Assembly: GCA_965250215.1 (NCBI GenBank)
Contig: CBDFNN010000004.1
Coordinates: 434,001 to 498,000 of the forward strand
Direction of reading: 5' to 3'
DNA length: 64,000 nucleotides
DNA from: CBDFNN01 sp965250215
Lineage (GTDB): Bacteria; Bacteroidota; Rhodothermia; Rhodothermales; DATKEJ01
Shown here piece after piece: positions 1 through 9,261 of this stretch. The position numbers were made by a program, and so were the translations under genes. Below the pieces are notes generated by a model that saw only the letters and a list, made by a program, of their open reading frames with translations, was not told the origin of the DNA and made no database searches. Each line of letters starts with the position of its first letter. Positions within the stretch are counted from its first letter, which is position 1.

Positions 1-900
1 TCCTTGCTCTAAGTAGATGGGTCGATCGGCTAGGTTTTCGCCACTGATCACGGCTTCGATGTTCAAGGCGATTCGCCGGAATAGCTGCTGGAAGTTTTCC
101 TCGGATTGATTTGTTGCTAACCAGCCACTCACTACATCTTCTTTTCGGGTGGAGGAGAAGGAAGGTATTTGGCGTTCTATCAAGAGCATTGCCATCGATT
201 CGATGTCGGCGGCCGTGATGTCAAAGCCTTCGGCGAGGTAGACGGCGTCCACTCGATCAAGAGCTTGTCTAAGATCATCTAGTTCCGAATAGTCAATGAT
301 TTCGAAGTCTGCGCCTAGGCCGCGTACTATGCGAGACAGAGTTTCATTATAGGAATGAACCTCACTTTGAGAGTCTGCAATCAAAATGCCGACCTTTTTG
401 AAATCATAGATATCTTTGAAAGTGCTCAAGTCACGTTGATAGGATTGAGTCGTCAAGACATAGGTAAAATTGTCAATTCCAGAGCTGGTCTTGGTGGTAT
501 CGATATTGACGAGGTCGTTGTTGATGGCGCCAAAAAGGATCGTCGGTTTTTCGTGAACAGATTGCTTGGTAATTACTTCACTAGAGACGGGACCGAAGGC
601 AAGGATGATGTCGCTGGATCCTTCTATAAGTTGGTGGTAGTGAAGGGTCGCCTTGGCGAGGTCAAAATCATTGATCAGCAAACTCGACGTCGGGAATTCC
701 AGCTGTGCATCCTCCCCAACAACAGCCCGAATTTCTCCTGTTAGATTTTCAAATATATCGCCTCTCTCGGGGCTGAGCCTGTCAAGCAGTACTCCGATTT
801 TGTAGACGGGCTTTTCTTGCGCTTGTAAATTATTTTGCAGAGAGCAAATCCAAAAGATACAAACGAGTAGCGGGAAGAGGATTTTACCTTGTTGATTCAT
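1..900 (-). CDS. ABC-type substrate-binding protein, TrpX/ABC_sub_bind-like (3' end outside window)
   Basis: An uninterrupted minus-strand frame opens with ATG at 900 and runs off the left edge after 300 codons, so the C-terminus is missing. Residues 1-31 are a signal peptide (KILFPLLVCIFWICSL, then an AQ cleavage-like site). The mature part starts KPVYKIGVLLD and shows the alternating Rossmann pattern of periplasmic binding proteins: DIILAFGPVSSEV, PTILFGAIN, FKKVGILIAD, DAVYLAEGF. This pattern fits the ABC_sub_bind family (TrpX-type), whose members bind amino acids or other small ligands. In this group of phyla such proteins are often encoded beside outer-membrane efflux or transport genes, but the downstream neighbour is outside the window. 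Family assignment is by motif reading only; the ligand is unknown. Confidence 0.75.
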   Translation of the reverse strand, partial: MNQQGKILFPLLVCIFWICSLQNNLQAQEKPVYKIGVLLDRLSPERGDIFENLTGEIRAVVGEDAQLEFPTSSLLINDFDLAKATLHYHQLIEGSSDIILAFGPVSSEVITKQSVHEKPTILFGAINNDLVNIDTTKTSSGIDNFTYVLTTQSYQRDLSTFKDIYDFKKVGILIADSQSEVHSYNETLSRIVRGLGADFEIIDYSELDDLRQALDRVDAVYLAEGFDITAADIESMAMLLIERQIPSFSSTRKEDVVSGWLATNQSEENFQQLFRRIALNIEAVISGENLADRPIYLEQG

Positions 901-1122
901 TATTCGTCCGTAAACGTTCTGAACTGAGCGATGAATGGGCCAACGAATCGGGCCGAAATAACGGTGGTGTAGAATACGCCCCGGCATGTTGCTCCAATCG
1001 TTCTTTATATTTTTTCTTTGTGGAAGAGATGACATGAAAGGATAGGGTCCGAATTCATGCCAAACTAGGAAATACTTATTCCCTTTTTGTCTTGATCCGA
1101 CTCAATTAAATCTTGTATCACC

Positions 1123-1194
1123 CTTTAATAGTGGAGAATCTTATTAAAGAATATGCCGCTATCCTTAAATAACAAAGAATCTTATTAAAGGATA
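1123..1194. repeat. Pair of AT-rich inverted repeats in a gene-free stretch (901-1497)
   Basis: The roughly 600 bases between the divergent genes at 900 and 1498 hold no convincing gene. Two adjacent imperfect palindromes stand out: 1123-1130 pairs with 1142-1149 (8 bp, perfect), and 1160-1172 pairs with 1182-1194 (13 bp, one mismatch). Both share the same 15-mer, AGAATCTTATTAAAG, at 1135-1149 and 1176-1190. They could be tandem operator sites or small hairpins for the divergent promoters. Confidence 0.45.
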
Positions 1195-1497
1195 AATTTT
1201 GGATGGTCCGCACCAACTGTAAATAAGACACTTTCGCATCTTGTTGATCATGGAATCGTGGTGGAATTGACATAGCAAAAGAGAAATCGGATTTACTGCT
1301 ACGAGGCCTGCCTAGATCTATTGAATGAGGGGACGGAGCCACTCTAAATCGAAGGACTTCACTTTAGCTGAAAGGACAAGGAGTCCACAATTGATCTTTC
1401 TCCTAGATCAGGGATTGTATTTCCAGAGTCTTCATATTGAGTGCATCTATCGGGAAGAAGCTCCGTAGAGCAAAGAAAGCAATTGCGAGGACATCAC

Positions 1498-1752
1498 ATG
1501 TGGAACTGGTTAAAGAACAAGCCTGCTAAGGGCATTGGAATCATTGTACTCGCGTGGATAGCGATTGTCCTTATCGCCGAGATCTTCTCCTTTGTCTTAT
1601 TTAATCCGCTTGTTTTGTTCATAGTTTTGATACTTCTCTACTTTGGCGCGAAGTCCTTGAATGAAAAGAAAGGACAAGGAAGTATTGCTAGAGGTATCGT
1701 TTCTCTCACTGGCGGCGTGGCGAAGAAGAGACGGAATAAACTGAAAAAGTGA
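1498..1752 (+). CDS. Small two-helix membrane protein, basic tail
   Basis: The protein is 84 aa when started at ATG 1498, which has GAGG at 1486-1489 as a plausible ribosome binding site. An in-frame GTG at 1441 would add 19 residues that do not look structured. Residues about 13-50 form one or two hydrophobic helices (GIGIIVLAWIAIVLIAEIF, then NPLVLFIVLILLYFG). The last 15 residues are very basic (KKRRNKLKK), predicting a cytoplasmic C-terminus. I do not recognise the family. It stands alone between two gene-poor stretches, so it has no operon context. Confidence 0.6.
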   Translation: MWNWLKNKPAKGIGIIVLAWIAIVLIAEIFSFVLFNPLVLFIVLILLYFGAKSLNEKKGQGSIARGIVSLTGGVAKKRRNKLKK

Positions 1753-2121
1753 CCAAATCGACTCACGATTTTGCTCTACTCTAAAAGCGGCTCAGAGCAT
1801 TACCGTTCAGTTCCGCTATAAGTCGACTGGGGGCACTCCCAGCACCATTCATCGACCAAATCTGACAACGCAAGTGTTCACGATAGTGGACAATCTTTGG
1901 CCTATCAGATCGTCGAAAGTCAATTAACTCAGGGCTTCCTGTCTTGGGTTCGCTTCTTGGATAGATAGAGTCAACACTGACTCCGAAATTCGAAGACCCG
2001 CAATTTCATGAACCCAGGTAAGAATCTCATGCCGTTTTTCATTCTAAGTAGAACATCGGAGAATCAGCGCGAAGGACTATAGAGTCCCCGAGTGCAAAAT
2101 GTAAGACAAACTTCAAAAGAC
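1753..2121. other. Gene-free stretch, nothing clear
   Basis: About 370 bases separate two plus-strand genes. No open frame with a credible start or protein-like composition is visible on either strand. A short hairpin with CTGGG/CCCAG arms lies near 1829-1844, without a T-run. The promoter of the following lipoprotein gene is presumably here but could not be fixed. Confidence 0.4.
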
Positions 2122-2508
2122 ATGAAAAAATTTACTCTAGGCCCCATCTTTCTTTTAACCCTGTTTCTTGGCGGATGCGTCTTCACTTCGGCTACCCGAC
2201 TAAACAACAACGAGGAGTTGCCAGAGCAACTCTACGAAGATGTGATCATCTATTTGGACGAAGAGTCCATTGAAGGCGATTGGGAAGAGGTCGCTATTCT
2301 CCATGGAGAGGCCGACGCTGTTTGGACCGATCAAGCCAGACTGCTCCGCGCCATGAAAAGACGCGCCGCAAAAGTAGGAGCGAACGGAATCCTATTTGAG
2401 CCGATTGAGGAGCCAAGTGCCTGGGCTAAGATTGCTGGGGAAGTCTTGGATGTGGGATCGTCGCGCTACGCAAATATGATCGCCATCATCGTCTACGAAG
2501 TGGAGTAG
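2122..2508 (+). CDS. Small lipoprotein of unknown function
   Basis: I start the gene at ATG 2122 (128 aa) because it places MKKFTLGP directly before a lipoprotein signal; the upstream GTG at 2092 would add ten polar residues. Residues 1-18 are the signal and C19 in FLGGC is the lipobox cysteine, so the protein is probably anchored in a membrane facing the periplasm. The mature part has a YxxVxIYL strand, an acidic stretch, and a helix (QARLLRAMKRRAAKVGANGILFEP) followed by a final strand (MIAIIVYEVE). This resembles small envelope proteins that handle 'YdgH/BhsA-like' alpha-beta folds, but I cannot assign a family. The stop codon touches an 8-bp tandem repeat. Confidence 0.65.
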   Translation: MKKFTLGPIFLLTLFLGGCVFTSATRLNNNEELPEQLYEDVIIYLDEESIEGDWEEVAILHGEADAVWTDQARLLRAMKRRAAKVGANGILFEPIEEPSAWAKIAGEVLDVGSSRYANMIAIIVYEVE

Positions 2509-2554
2509 GGCTGAGGGGCTGAGGGGCTGAGGGGCTGAGGGGCTGAGGGGCTGA
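2508..2554. repeat. 8-bp tandem repeat starting at a stop codon
   Basis: Five perfect copies of GGGGCTGA (2515-2554) are preceded by a partial copy that overlaps the final G of the TAG stop at 2506-2508. Because the unit is 8 bp and contains TGA, the array places a stop in all three forward frames. Confidence 0.9.
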
Positions 2555-2661
2555 AAAAATTGTATGTAAATATACGGCCACTCAGAGAGATTGACGTCTT
2601 TTCTAGATTTTTCACAAGCCATAAAACTTGTACTTGCCTTGACCGGTTTCAAAGAGTAAAC

Positions 2662-2694
2662 AAAAAGGACGACCCCATTGGGGTCGCCCTTTTT
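2662..2694. terminator. Bidirectional intrinsic terminator
   Basis: A near-perfect hairpin (left arm from 2662, loop ATTG at 2677-2680, right arm to 2694; one mismatch) is flanked by an A-run on the left and a T-run on the right. It lies between the convergent genes ending at 2508 and 2760 and can terminate transcription in both directions. Confidence 0.85.
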
Positions 2695-2762
2695 CTCTAG
2701 TCTCTAGTCTCTAGTCTCTAGTCTCTAGTCTCTAGTCTCTAGTCTCTAGTCTCTAGTCTCTA
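2694..2762. repeat. 7-bp tandem repeat running into a stop codon
   Basis: Nine perfect copies of TCTCTAG run from 2694 to 2756, followed by a partial tenth copy. Read on the minus strand, the array begins exactly at the TAG stop (2760-2762) of the T9SS gene and carries TAG in every frame. Confidence 0.92.
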
Positions 2763-4712
2763 CTTCATAAGTGTCAAGCTTCGGGTAGCTGTGAATGACT
2801 CACCTGTTATTCTCAGCAGATAATTTCCACTTGGGATCGAAGATCCGTCTACTTTGATTTCGATGGACTGGTTGGCCGATACCACTCCATCCAGCAAATT
2901 ATCTACTAATCGTCCCATCGAATCATATAGATCCGCTGTTACCCTTTCCGTACTTTTCAGAGAAAGTTGGATACTTGCTTGCGGGTTAAAGGGGTTTGGA
3001 TATACCGATCCCAGGATATAGCTGTCAGGAATGTCACTCGAGATCAACAATGTTGAAGAGTAGCTGTAAGCTCCGTCAAAGTCGACTTGCTTCAATCGAA
3101 GGTTCAATGGACTGAATGTTTCGACCTTAAAGCTGTAGCTGTAGTTCTGCTCTTCGGTAGTTGATCCTGCACCGTCAACCCAGGCGATTGATCGGTATGG
3201 AGCACCATCCTGAGAGACTTCAACAGAGAATCCGGAGTTGCTGTCTTCAGTGATTGTTGTCCATTCGAGATCGACTTGGCCTTCATTCATTTCACCTTGG
3301 AATGAAGATAATTCCACCGGTAGCTCAGGCACCCAAAATCCCCAATCGAGAGTCAGATCAGAATCGTCGCTGGCAGGAAGCGGATCCGAAGTTGCCGTTC
3401 TTTCTTGTCCGGCAGGACCACTAGGAGCGCCCGTTTGCGCCGCGTTGGCCAATATATTGCCAGGCTCAAAATTCTCAGCTCCAACCGATACCGTATACCC
3501 ATCTGAATCAGGAAGGAGACCATCAAAAAGGTAGCCGCCGTCTACATCCGTCGTTGCCGTTCCCAGCGTATCTCCCGCCGCATTGGTTAAATAAAGGACA
3601 ACACCTAGGATGCCTGGTTCTAAAGGATCCTGCAAACCATCTCTATCTATATCGAACCAGATATAGTCTCCAACCGAGACAGGTTCGAAACGCAAGCAAG
3701 AAATTGATTCTTGATCATTGTCACCAAGTTCATCTGACATATTTAGGTAGAAGGTCGATGTGATAGGCGTTCCGTCCAGGTCACCAGTCAATTCCCAAAA
3801 TGAATTGTTACAGGTAGCAGAGGCACCGGAAGAGCCGGTTACAGCCCAAAACCTTCCGCTCACATCTATTGAAATTCCTTCAATGTCTTGGAGAGGATCG
3901 CCAGCGGGAATTCCATCGCAGGCAATAGCAGACTGGACGGTTCCTAAGTCAGTTGTCTCACCAGTGACTGGATCAATTTCGACAATACTGGTATTGCCTC
4001 CGCCGGACTGATTGGCGATTCCATAAAGCTGACCGGTGTATGGATTGAATGCCAAGTCATCTACATCATGCAACAGTCTAGTTCCAGTCGGGTCAATCGC
4101 ATCGATTTCTACGAATCCAATGTCATTGCCAAATGCATCTTGCCCAAAAGCATCAGGAATTAGCACTCCCGTGTTGTCGTATTTGATAAGCCAGTCGGAT
4201 CTTGCGCCTGCAACTGCCGAGCCGTTATCAATTCGGACCGCTCCATACCACTCATCGGTGACTGGGTTTACGGCCATGCCATCAATGTCATAGGTACCAC
4301 CATGTCCTTGCGTGGCGTCGGCTGCATCGAAGCAAATGTATGTAGCTTCTTGGTAGCCGCAAACGATACCAGGTGTAGTGCCTGAAGAAGTAAAAACACC
4401 GCTTGCCGTATCAATCGTGCCGAAATCATTTTCATCCCAGGCGTAGAAAATCTGATCCAGCGGATTGAATTCTGAAGCTTCAATGTTGACCGTGCCGGTG
4501 TTGCTAGGAAGCGGAGTTTGAAACTCGTCTTCCACCGGTGTAAAGGAAAGATCGTAGTCGTAGGCCCGATCTGTTCCGGCACCCGCTGCATTTCTGTCAG
4601 CAACGACGTAGCAGGCAGGGTCACCGACGAATTGAGCGTTTAAGTCTCCAAGCCCGAAAAGAGAAACCAAGGCTATAGTGAGACACAGTTTTATAGTATC
4701 GAATTTCATCAA
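2760..4712 (-). CDS. Secreted protein with propeller-like region, SdrD B-like domain and T9SS sorting domain
   Basis: The protein is 650 aa. Residues 1-27 are a signal peptide ending LNAQ. Residues about 30-350 contain repeated NPxTxxxYG and D-rich strands (AVNPVTDEWYGAV, FNPYTGQLYGIAN, IDPVTGETTDLG) typical of a beta-propeller or lactonase-like fold. Residues about 352-430 form an SdrD B-type domain (GDYIWFDIDRDGLQDPLEPG, then DVDGGYLFDGLLP), usually calcium-binding and stalk-like. A stalk beginning PVELSSF follows, then a type A sorting domain from about 570 with YPNPFNP and the end SGNYLLRITG...LMK, which directs export by T9SS and surface attachment or release. The gene faces a terminator shared with the lipoprotein gene. 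The ligand or surface role is unknown. Confidence 0.85.
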   Translation of the reverse strand: MMKFDTIKLCLTIALVSLFGLGDLNAQFVGDPACYVVADRNAAGAGTDRAYDYDLSFTPVEDEFQTPLPSNTGTVNIEASEFNPLDQIFYAWDENDFGTIDTASGVFTSSGTTPGIVCGYQEATYICFDAADATQGHGGTYDIDGMAVNPVTDEWYGAVRIDNGSAVAGARSDWLIKYDNTGVLIPDAFGQDAFGNDIGFVEIDAIDPTGTRLLHDVDDLAFNPYTGQLYGIANQSGGGNTSIVEIDPVTGETTDLGTVQSAIACDGIPAGDPLQDIEGISIDVSGRFWAVTGSSGASATCNNSFWELTGDLDGTPITSTFYLNMSDELGDNDQESISCLRFEPVSVGDYIWFDIDRDGLQDPLEPGILGVVLYLTNAAGDTLGTATTDVDGGYLFDGLLPDSDGYTVSVGAENFEPGNILANAAQTGAPSGPAGQERTATSDPLPASDDSDLTLDWGFWVPELPVELSSFQGEMNEGQVDLEWTTITEDSNSGFSVEVSQDGAPYRSIAWVDGAGSTTEEQNYSYSFKVETFSPLNLRLKQVDFDGAYSYSSTLLISSDIPDSYILGSVYPNPFNPQASIQLSLKSTERVTADLYDSMGRLVDNLLDGVVSANQSIEIKVDGSSIPSGNYLLRITGESFTATRSLTLMK

Positions 4713-4984
4713 AGTTGAGGTTATTACAGTGAGCAGGATAGAAGGAGCATCACCGAGTGGAGTGTTTTCTTTCCTCCCGCGAGTAGGCTTTTGCCCTTCT
4801 GATCTTGATATTTAACGGACCTAGATGCTGACTATCTTGGATTATCGACAGTCTCCAGCTTTCTCTAGTGTTAAATGATTGTTACCTAATATGGATCAAT
4901 TATCGTGCCAAGGTAACACTGTAATAACATTGTGATTGGGATTTACGTGGCTGAATAGAAAAATCGGCCTTCGTAAATAGACAA

Positions 4985-5109
4985 CGCCCTCTCCAAAAGT
5001 AGATCACCTGCACTCACCCATCAGGGCGAATGTTGCGAGCTTCTCAGGGAGAGGGCGCGACTAACAGATCGCAGTTGTATGCCGTGGACGGATTACACCG
5101 TCTGCGATC
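4985..5109 (-). other. Structured 3' region below the fasciclin gene (inside gene-free 4713-5115)
   Basis: The 400 bases between the two minus-strand genes carry no open frame. Directly downstream of the fasciclin stop are two stem structures. The first is a bulged hairpin with 5067-5074 against 5103-5109 outside and GACGG/CCGTC (5086-5090 against 5097-5101) inside. The second is a long-range 10-bp pair, 4985-4994 against 5048-5057. There is no T-run, so this is either a non-canonical terminator, a 3' stabilising structure or a small RNA. The promoter of the gene starting at 4712 should also lie in this stretch. Confidence 0.35.
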
Positions 5110-5115
5110 GATTCG

Positions 5116-5673
5116 TTATTTCTCTAGCAAAAACACATCATCGACTACATGAATAATGCCGTTTGAGGCATCAATCGTAGCCAAGATTTTTGAGCCATTT
5201 ACATAAGTACCATCTTCCTTTACCTCAACGGCTACCTTGTGTCCTGTAGCTTGAGCGAGCATCATCCCATCTTTCAAATAGTTGATACGATATTTTCCGG
5301 CACCCGCATGTGAGGTAATGATTTCAGCAAGCCTAGCTTTGTTCTCGGGCTTTAGAAGATCGTCCAAGGTACCAGCGGGAAGTTTGTCAAAGGCGGCATT
5401 GGTCGGCGCGAAAACTGTAAGGGGTCCTGTATTTGAAAGGACTCCGACGAGGTCTGCTGCGACTACGGCGGCGACGAGCGTGGTGTGGTCTGGAGACTTT
5501 GATGCGATACCAACAATGTTTTTCTCGTCTATAAGGTCGCCTTGTCCACGATTTGTTGAATTGTCGGTAGCAGAGGGAGCTTGATCATAGCTGGCGTCTC
5601 CTTGCTGGCAGGAACTGAGAGCAAGTACGCTCAACCCTGATATGATTACGAGTACTAGGGCCTTTGAATTCAT
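5116..5673 (-). CDS. Fasciclin (FAS1) domain lipoprotein
   Basis: The protein is 185 aa. The signal peptide ends in the lipobox LSSC with the cysteine at residue 22, followed by a linker rich in D, S and N. A single FAS1 domain covers residues about 50-185 and shows its diagnostic segments: DHTTLVAAVVAADLV, then LTVFAPTNAAFDKLPAG, and the closing IDASNGIIHVVDDVFL. FAS1 domains mediate adhesion, and small secreted ones are common in marine Bacteroidota-like bacteria. The length is normal for a one-domain protein. It stands alone between intergenic regions and is presumably periplasmic or surface-anchored. Confidence 0.9.
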   Translation of the reverse strand: MNSKALVLVIISGLSVLALSSCQQGDASYDQAPSATDNSTNRGQGDLIDEKNIVGIASKSPDHTTLVAAVVAADLVGVLSNTGPLTVFAPTNAAFDKLPAGTLDDLLKPENKARLAEIITSHAGAGKYRINYLKDGMMLAQATGHKVAVEVKEDGTYVNGSKILATIDASNGIIHVVDDVFLLEK

Positions 5674-5933
5674 GACTGTTTTGGTCGATTAATAACATGT
5701 TTAGGCCGAGACGGCATCAAGAAAAACAAGAAGCCAAATCGACTTGATAAAGCTACTCCGACCTTGTCAAGCGGGAGGAAGGCTATGCATCTATTTGTAT
5801 GTAGGCCCTAACCTAAGAGAGATGTGGGGAATCGGTGATCGATGAGCGACTTAGCGTGGTGCAAGAAATTATTGGAGTCCTCGTTGATCGCAACAGAGTC
5901 TCTCTTTTGACGTAGTTTATGGCAGGGACTATA

Positions 5934-6755
5934 ATGGATCAAAACACACACGACAGACACTATTCAGAGGAAGAACTCGCCGCGATTATCAAGCGCGCGA
6001 CGGAGATCCATGAGGAATCCAAGAGCGATACTGGATCCAAGTTATCCTTGTCTGAACTCGAGGTCATCGCCGATGACCTGGGTATTCCAAAGGCTCATCT
6101 TCGTCGAGCTGCCTCGGAGTTGCAACTGGGATCGAGACGAGTCAAGGAAAATAAATTCCGTCTATTTGGTGGCCCAAAAGAACGTGAACACAATTGGACA
6201 TTGGATCGAGTGTTGACAGACGATGATTGGGAGAGAATCGTTTTAGAGATGAGGGCCTCGACAGGCAAATCGGGCAAGACTGAGGAAATAGGTCGAGCGC
6301 GTGAGTGGAGCTATAGTCTTGAAGATGGTGGCATCACTCTATTAAAGACGATGGTCCACGCCAGATCGGAGGACGGAAAGACTGATATTAAGGTCAAGAA
6401 AAGCTATACGGGAAAAGCCATTGTGTCCTATATGCTAGGTATCCTTCCTGCAGTCCTTTTGTTTAGTCTGATACAGGTTGAGGGTTGGGGAGAGGGAATT
6501 GGAGGCGCAGCTGGACTAGCGCTTGTCATCCTGATGGCTGCCGTGGCTTTTATGTCCGGCCGTGGAATACTTTCGCGGGTTGCAAAAGGCAAAGAGGACG
6601 AGGTCCGGATTTTGTCTGCGGATCTCCAAGACGCTTTGATTAAGTCTGATCACGGGAAGAGGGAAGAGAAAAGCTTCGTTCCGGAATTGGAAATAGAGGA
6701 GATAGGTGAACGAGAGGTCAATCTGTCAAGCCGTGACCAACGAGTAAAGGAATGA
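5934..6755 (+). CDS. Membrane protein with N-terminal YSEEEL helical domain
   Basis: I prefer ATG 5934 (273 aa) because AGGGACT sits seven bases upstream; the alternative ATG 5919 adds five residues. Residues about 8-65 form a helical domain (YSEEELAAIIKRATEIHEES, then LSLSELEVIADDLGIPKAHL). This segment recurs at the N-terminus of uncharacterised membrane proteins in several phyla and resembles an HTH or docking module. The middle part (about 70-165) is alpha-beta and soluble. Two transmembrane helices lie near 167-183 and 190-210, and the tail is charged. No enzyme motif is visible. It precedes the copper ATPase by about 140 bp, without evidence of a shared function. Confidence 0.65.
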   Translation: MDQNTHDRHYSEEELAAIIKRATEIHEESKSDTGSKLSLSELEVIADDLGIPKAHLRRAASELQLGSRRVKENKFRLFGGPKEREHNWTLDRVLTDDDWERIVLEMRASTGKSGKTEEIGRAREWSYSLEDGGITLLKTMVHARSEDGKTDIKVKKSYTGKAIVSYMLGILPAVLLFSLIQVEGWGEGIGGAAGLALVILMAAVAFMSGRGILSRVAKGKEDEVRILSADLQDALIKSDHGKREEKSFVPELEIEEIGEREVNLSSRDQRVKE

Positions 6756-6897
6756 GTTTCCTATGGTGAGAACCTGATCTAGGAATTACGATTGATGGCT
6801 CTATACTTGAGGCGCGAAATGATGAATCAGATTTCGCAATTCCTTTTAGTATATCAACAATCCGATAGGGATTGAGAGATAGTAAAAATATCGAACA

Positions 6898-9261
6898 ATG
6901 GCTGAAGTTAACCCCATCCCCGATAGCCATGTAGGTCATGAGCATAGCCACACCAGCTCTTCGAATAAAGCGATAGACCCAGTCTGCGGTATGACTGTTG
7001 AGCCGGATAAAACCGAGCATCACGTACGTCACGGTCATCAGGATTTCCATTTCTGCTCCGCCGGCTGCAAGACAAAATTTGTCGCGAAACCTGAGCACTA
7101 TCTCAAAAACAGGCCGCCGGATCAAGAAGAGGCTGCTCCCGAAGGCACGATGTATACCTGCCCGATGCATCCTGAGATACGGCAGCTTGGTCCAGGCTCT
7201 TGCCCGATTTGTGGTATGGCTCTAGAGCCCGAAATCTTCGAACTGGACCTTGGCCCTGATCCCGAATACATCGACATGCGGAGGCGGCTTTGGATAAGTG
7301 CGCTCTTCACTATTCCCTTGTTTATCTACGCCATGGGCGACCTCATTCCCGGGAAGCCTTTTGACGGCTGGCTTAGTCCCAGCACGGCGCAATGGGCACA
7401 ATTCTTTCTAGCGACGCCAGTTGTCCTCTGGGGTGCCTGGCCATTCTTTGTGCGCGGAGTGCAATCGCTCAAGACCATGAATCTGAATATGTTTACGCTG
7501 ATCGGTCTAGGCGTGACGGTGGCCTATGGCTTTAGTCTCGTGGCAACGATCTTTCCAGGGATTTTTCCGGATGCCTTTCGCGGTGACAACGGCAAGGTTG
7601 CCGTCTACTACGAAGCTGCTGCCGTTATTACGACATTGGTTTTGCTGGGGCAAGTTCTCGAGCTCAAAGCCCGTGGCCAAACGTCCAGTGCTTTGCGTTC
7701 TCTGCTCGAACTAGCGCCACCTGTAGCGACACGTATTGATGCCGAAGGGTCGGAAGAAGAAATCTCGATCGATCTGGTTCAATCAGGTGATCAGTTGCGT
7801 GTGCGTCCGGGCGACAAAATTCCCGTGGACGGAATCATCGCCGAAGGATCCTCCACCGTAGATCAATCGATGATCACAGGAGAAGCTATTCCGATTGCAA
7901 AAACTGTAGGCGATGATGTAACTGCGGGGACGGTCAATCAAACGGGTAGCTTTGTGATGACGGCTCAGCGTGTGGGCAAAGACACGCTACTGGCAAAGAT
8001 TGTCCAGATGGTCGCAGACGCACAGCGCAGTAGGGCACCGATCCAAAAGCTGGCAGATAGAGTGGCAGGAATCTTCGTTCCAGCTGTTGTGCTGATTGCC
8101 GTCGTCACATTCGTTATCTGGGCGATCTGGGGTCCAGAGCCGGCCTTGGCTTATGGTCTGGTCAACGCCGTGGCTGTTCTGATCATCGCTTGCCCTTGTG
8201 CGCTTGGTCTTGCTACGCCAATGTCGATTATGGTCGGCACGGGTAAGGGTGCGCAAAACGGGATATTGATCAAAAATGCCGAGGCACTCGAAAGCTTAGA
8301 AAAGATCGATACGGTTGTTGTCGACAAAACCGGCACGCTGACCGAAGGCAAACCGAAGTTGGTGTCGGTCGAAGCGGTGCAGGGTTTTGATGCCGATGAG
8401 ATTTTAGCGCTTGTTTCTGCGATTGAAATTGCAAGTGAACATCCGCTGGCTGCTGCCATCGTGGAGGGGGCAAAGGAAAAAGGACTGTCTTTTGAGGCGG
8501 CCAGTGATTTCCAATCCACAACTGGAGAAGGCGTCGAGGCGATTGCACAAAACAAGCGCATCGCCATCGGCAATGAAAAGATGATGGATCGGCTTGGTGC
8601 AAGCAGTACAGATCTGATCGCAAAGGCGCAGCAGGGCAGAGTGCAAGGTCAGACCGTGATGTTCGTGGCGCTAGACGGCAAGCCCGCAGGTATTATAGGA
8701 GTCGCAGATCCAATAAAAGCGAGCACGGCAGATGTGATAGAAGAACTCCAAAAAGCGGACATCCACGTCGTCTTGCTTACCGGAGATGCCGAGGCCACGG
8801 CGCGAGCGGTCGGGGAGATGGTCGGCATTGAAGAGATTTACGCCGAGGTCTCGCCCGAGGACAAGCACCGAGTGATCAGCGAACTGCAGGCCGCAGGTAA
8901 GAAGGTCGCCATGGCAGGAGACGGCATCAACGATGCGCCAGCACTCGCCAAGGCCGATGTTGGTATTGCAATGGGTACCGGGACCGACGTAGCGATGGAA
9001 AGCGCTGGTGTCACCTTGGTCAGCGGGGATTTGAAGGGTATTCTCAAAGCGCGACATCTAAGCCAGCTGACTATGAGCAATATCCGGCAAAACTTGTTTT
9101 TTGCTTTCGTCTACAACGGTCTTGGTGTCCCGATTGCTACCGGGATTCTATATCCCTGGTTCGGGATATTGCTGAGCCCGATGATCGCGGCTGCGGCGAT
9201 GAGTTTTTCGTCGGTATCGGTTATTGCTAACGCTTTGAGATTGCGTAGTAAGCAATTGTGA
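6898..9261 (+). CDS. copA: Copper-translocating P1B-type ATPase with YHS and heavy-metal-binding N-terminus
   Basis: The 787-aa protein couples ATP hydrolysis to export of Cu(I) or a related soft metal across the inner membrane. Residues about 26-68 are a YHS domain (DPVCGMTVEP, FCSAGCKTKF). Residues about 86-111 are a heavy-metal-binding motif (YTCPMHPEIRQ, then CPICGM). Then come the transmembrane helices, the TGEA actuator loop, the CPC metal site near residue 431 (ACPCALGLATP), the phosphorylated aspartate in DKTGT near 475, the P1B-specific HP pair near 515, and GDGINDAPAL near 675. The histidine-rich start (HVGHEHSHT) may also bind metal. No metal-responsive regulator or chaperone gene lies beside it. 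Metal specificity is inferred from CPC and family similarity. Confidence 0.95.
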   Translation: MAEVNPIPDSHVGHEHSHTSSSNKAIDPVCGMTVEPDKTEHHVRHGHQDFHFCSAGCKTKFVAKPEHYLKNRPPDQEEAAPEGTMYTCPMHPEIRQLGPGSCPICGMALEPEIFELDLGPDPEYIDMRRRLWISALFTIPLFIYAMGDLIPGKPFDGWLSPSTAQWAQFFLATPVVLWGAWPFFVRGVQSLKTMNLNMFTLIGLGVTVAYGFSLVATIFPGIFPDAFRGDNGKVAVYYEAAAVITTLVLLGQVLELKARGQTSSALRSLLELAPPVATRIDAEGSEEEISIDLVQSGDQLRVRPGDKIPVDGIIAEGSSTVDQSMITGEAIPIAKTVGDDVTAGTVNQTGSFVMTAQRVGKDTLLAKIVQMVADAQRSRAPIQKLADRVAGIFVPAVVLIAVVTFVIWAIWGPEPALAYGLVNAVAVLIIACPCALGLATPMSIMVGTGKGAQNGILIKNAEALESLEKIDTVVVDKTGTLTEGKPKLVSVEAVQGFDADEILALVSAIEIASEHPLAAAIVEGAKEKGLSFEAASDFQSTTGEGVEAIAQNKRIAIGNEKMMDRLGASSTDLIAKAQQGRVQGQTVMFVALDGKPAGIIGVADPIKASTADVIEELQKADIHVVLLTGDAEATARAVGEMVGIEEIYAEVSPEDKHRVISELQAAGKKVAMAGDGINDAPALAKADVGIAMGTGTDVAMESAGVTLVSGDLKGILKARHLSQLTMSNIRQNLFFAFVYNGLGVPIATGILYPWFGILLSPMIAAAAMSFSSVSVIANALRLRSKQL

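Noticed and set aside
355..744. A 129-codon plus-strand frame
   Set aside because: It is antisense to the well-supported binding-protein frame (1-900, minus), which has a signal peptide and a Rossmann pattern. The plus-strand product has no recognisable features.
1118..1342. Minus-strand frame of 74 codons in the left intergenic stretch
   Set aside because: Low-complexity translation, no start site, and it runs across the palindrome pair. No sign of coding.
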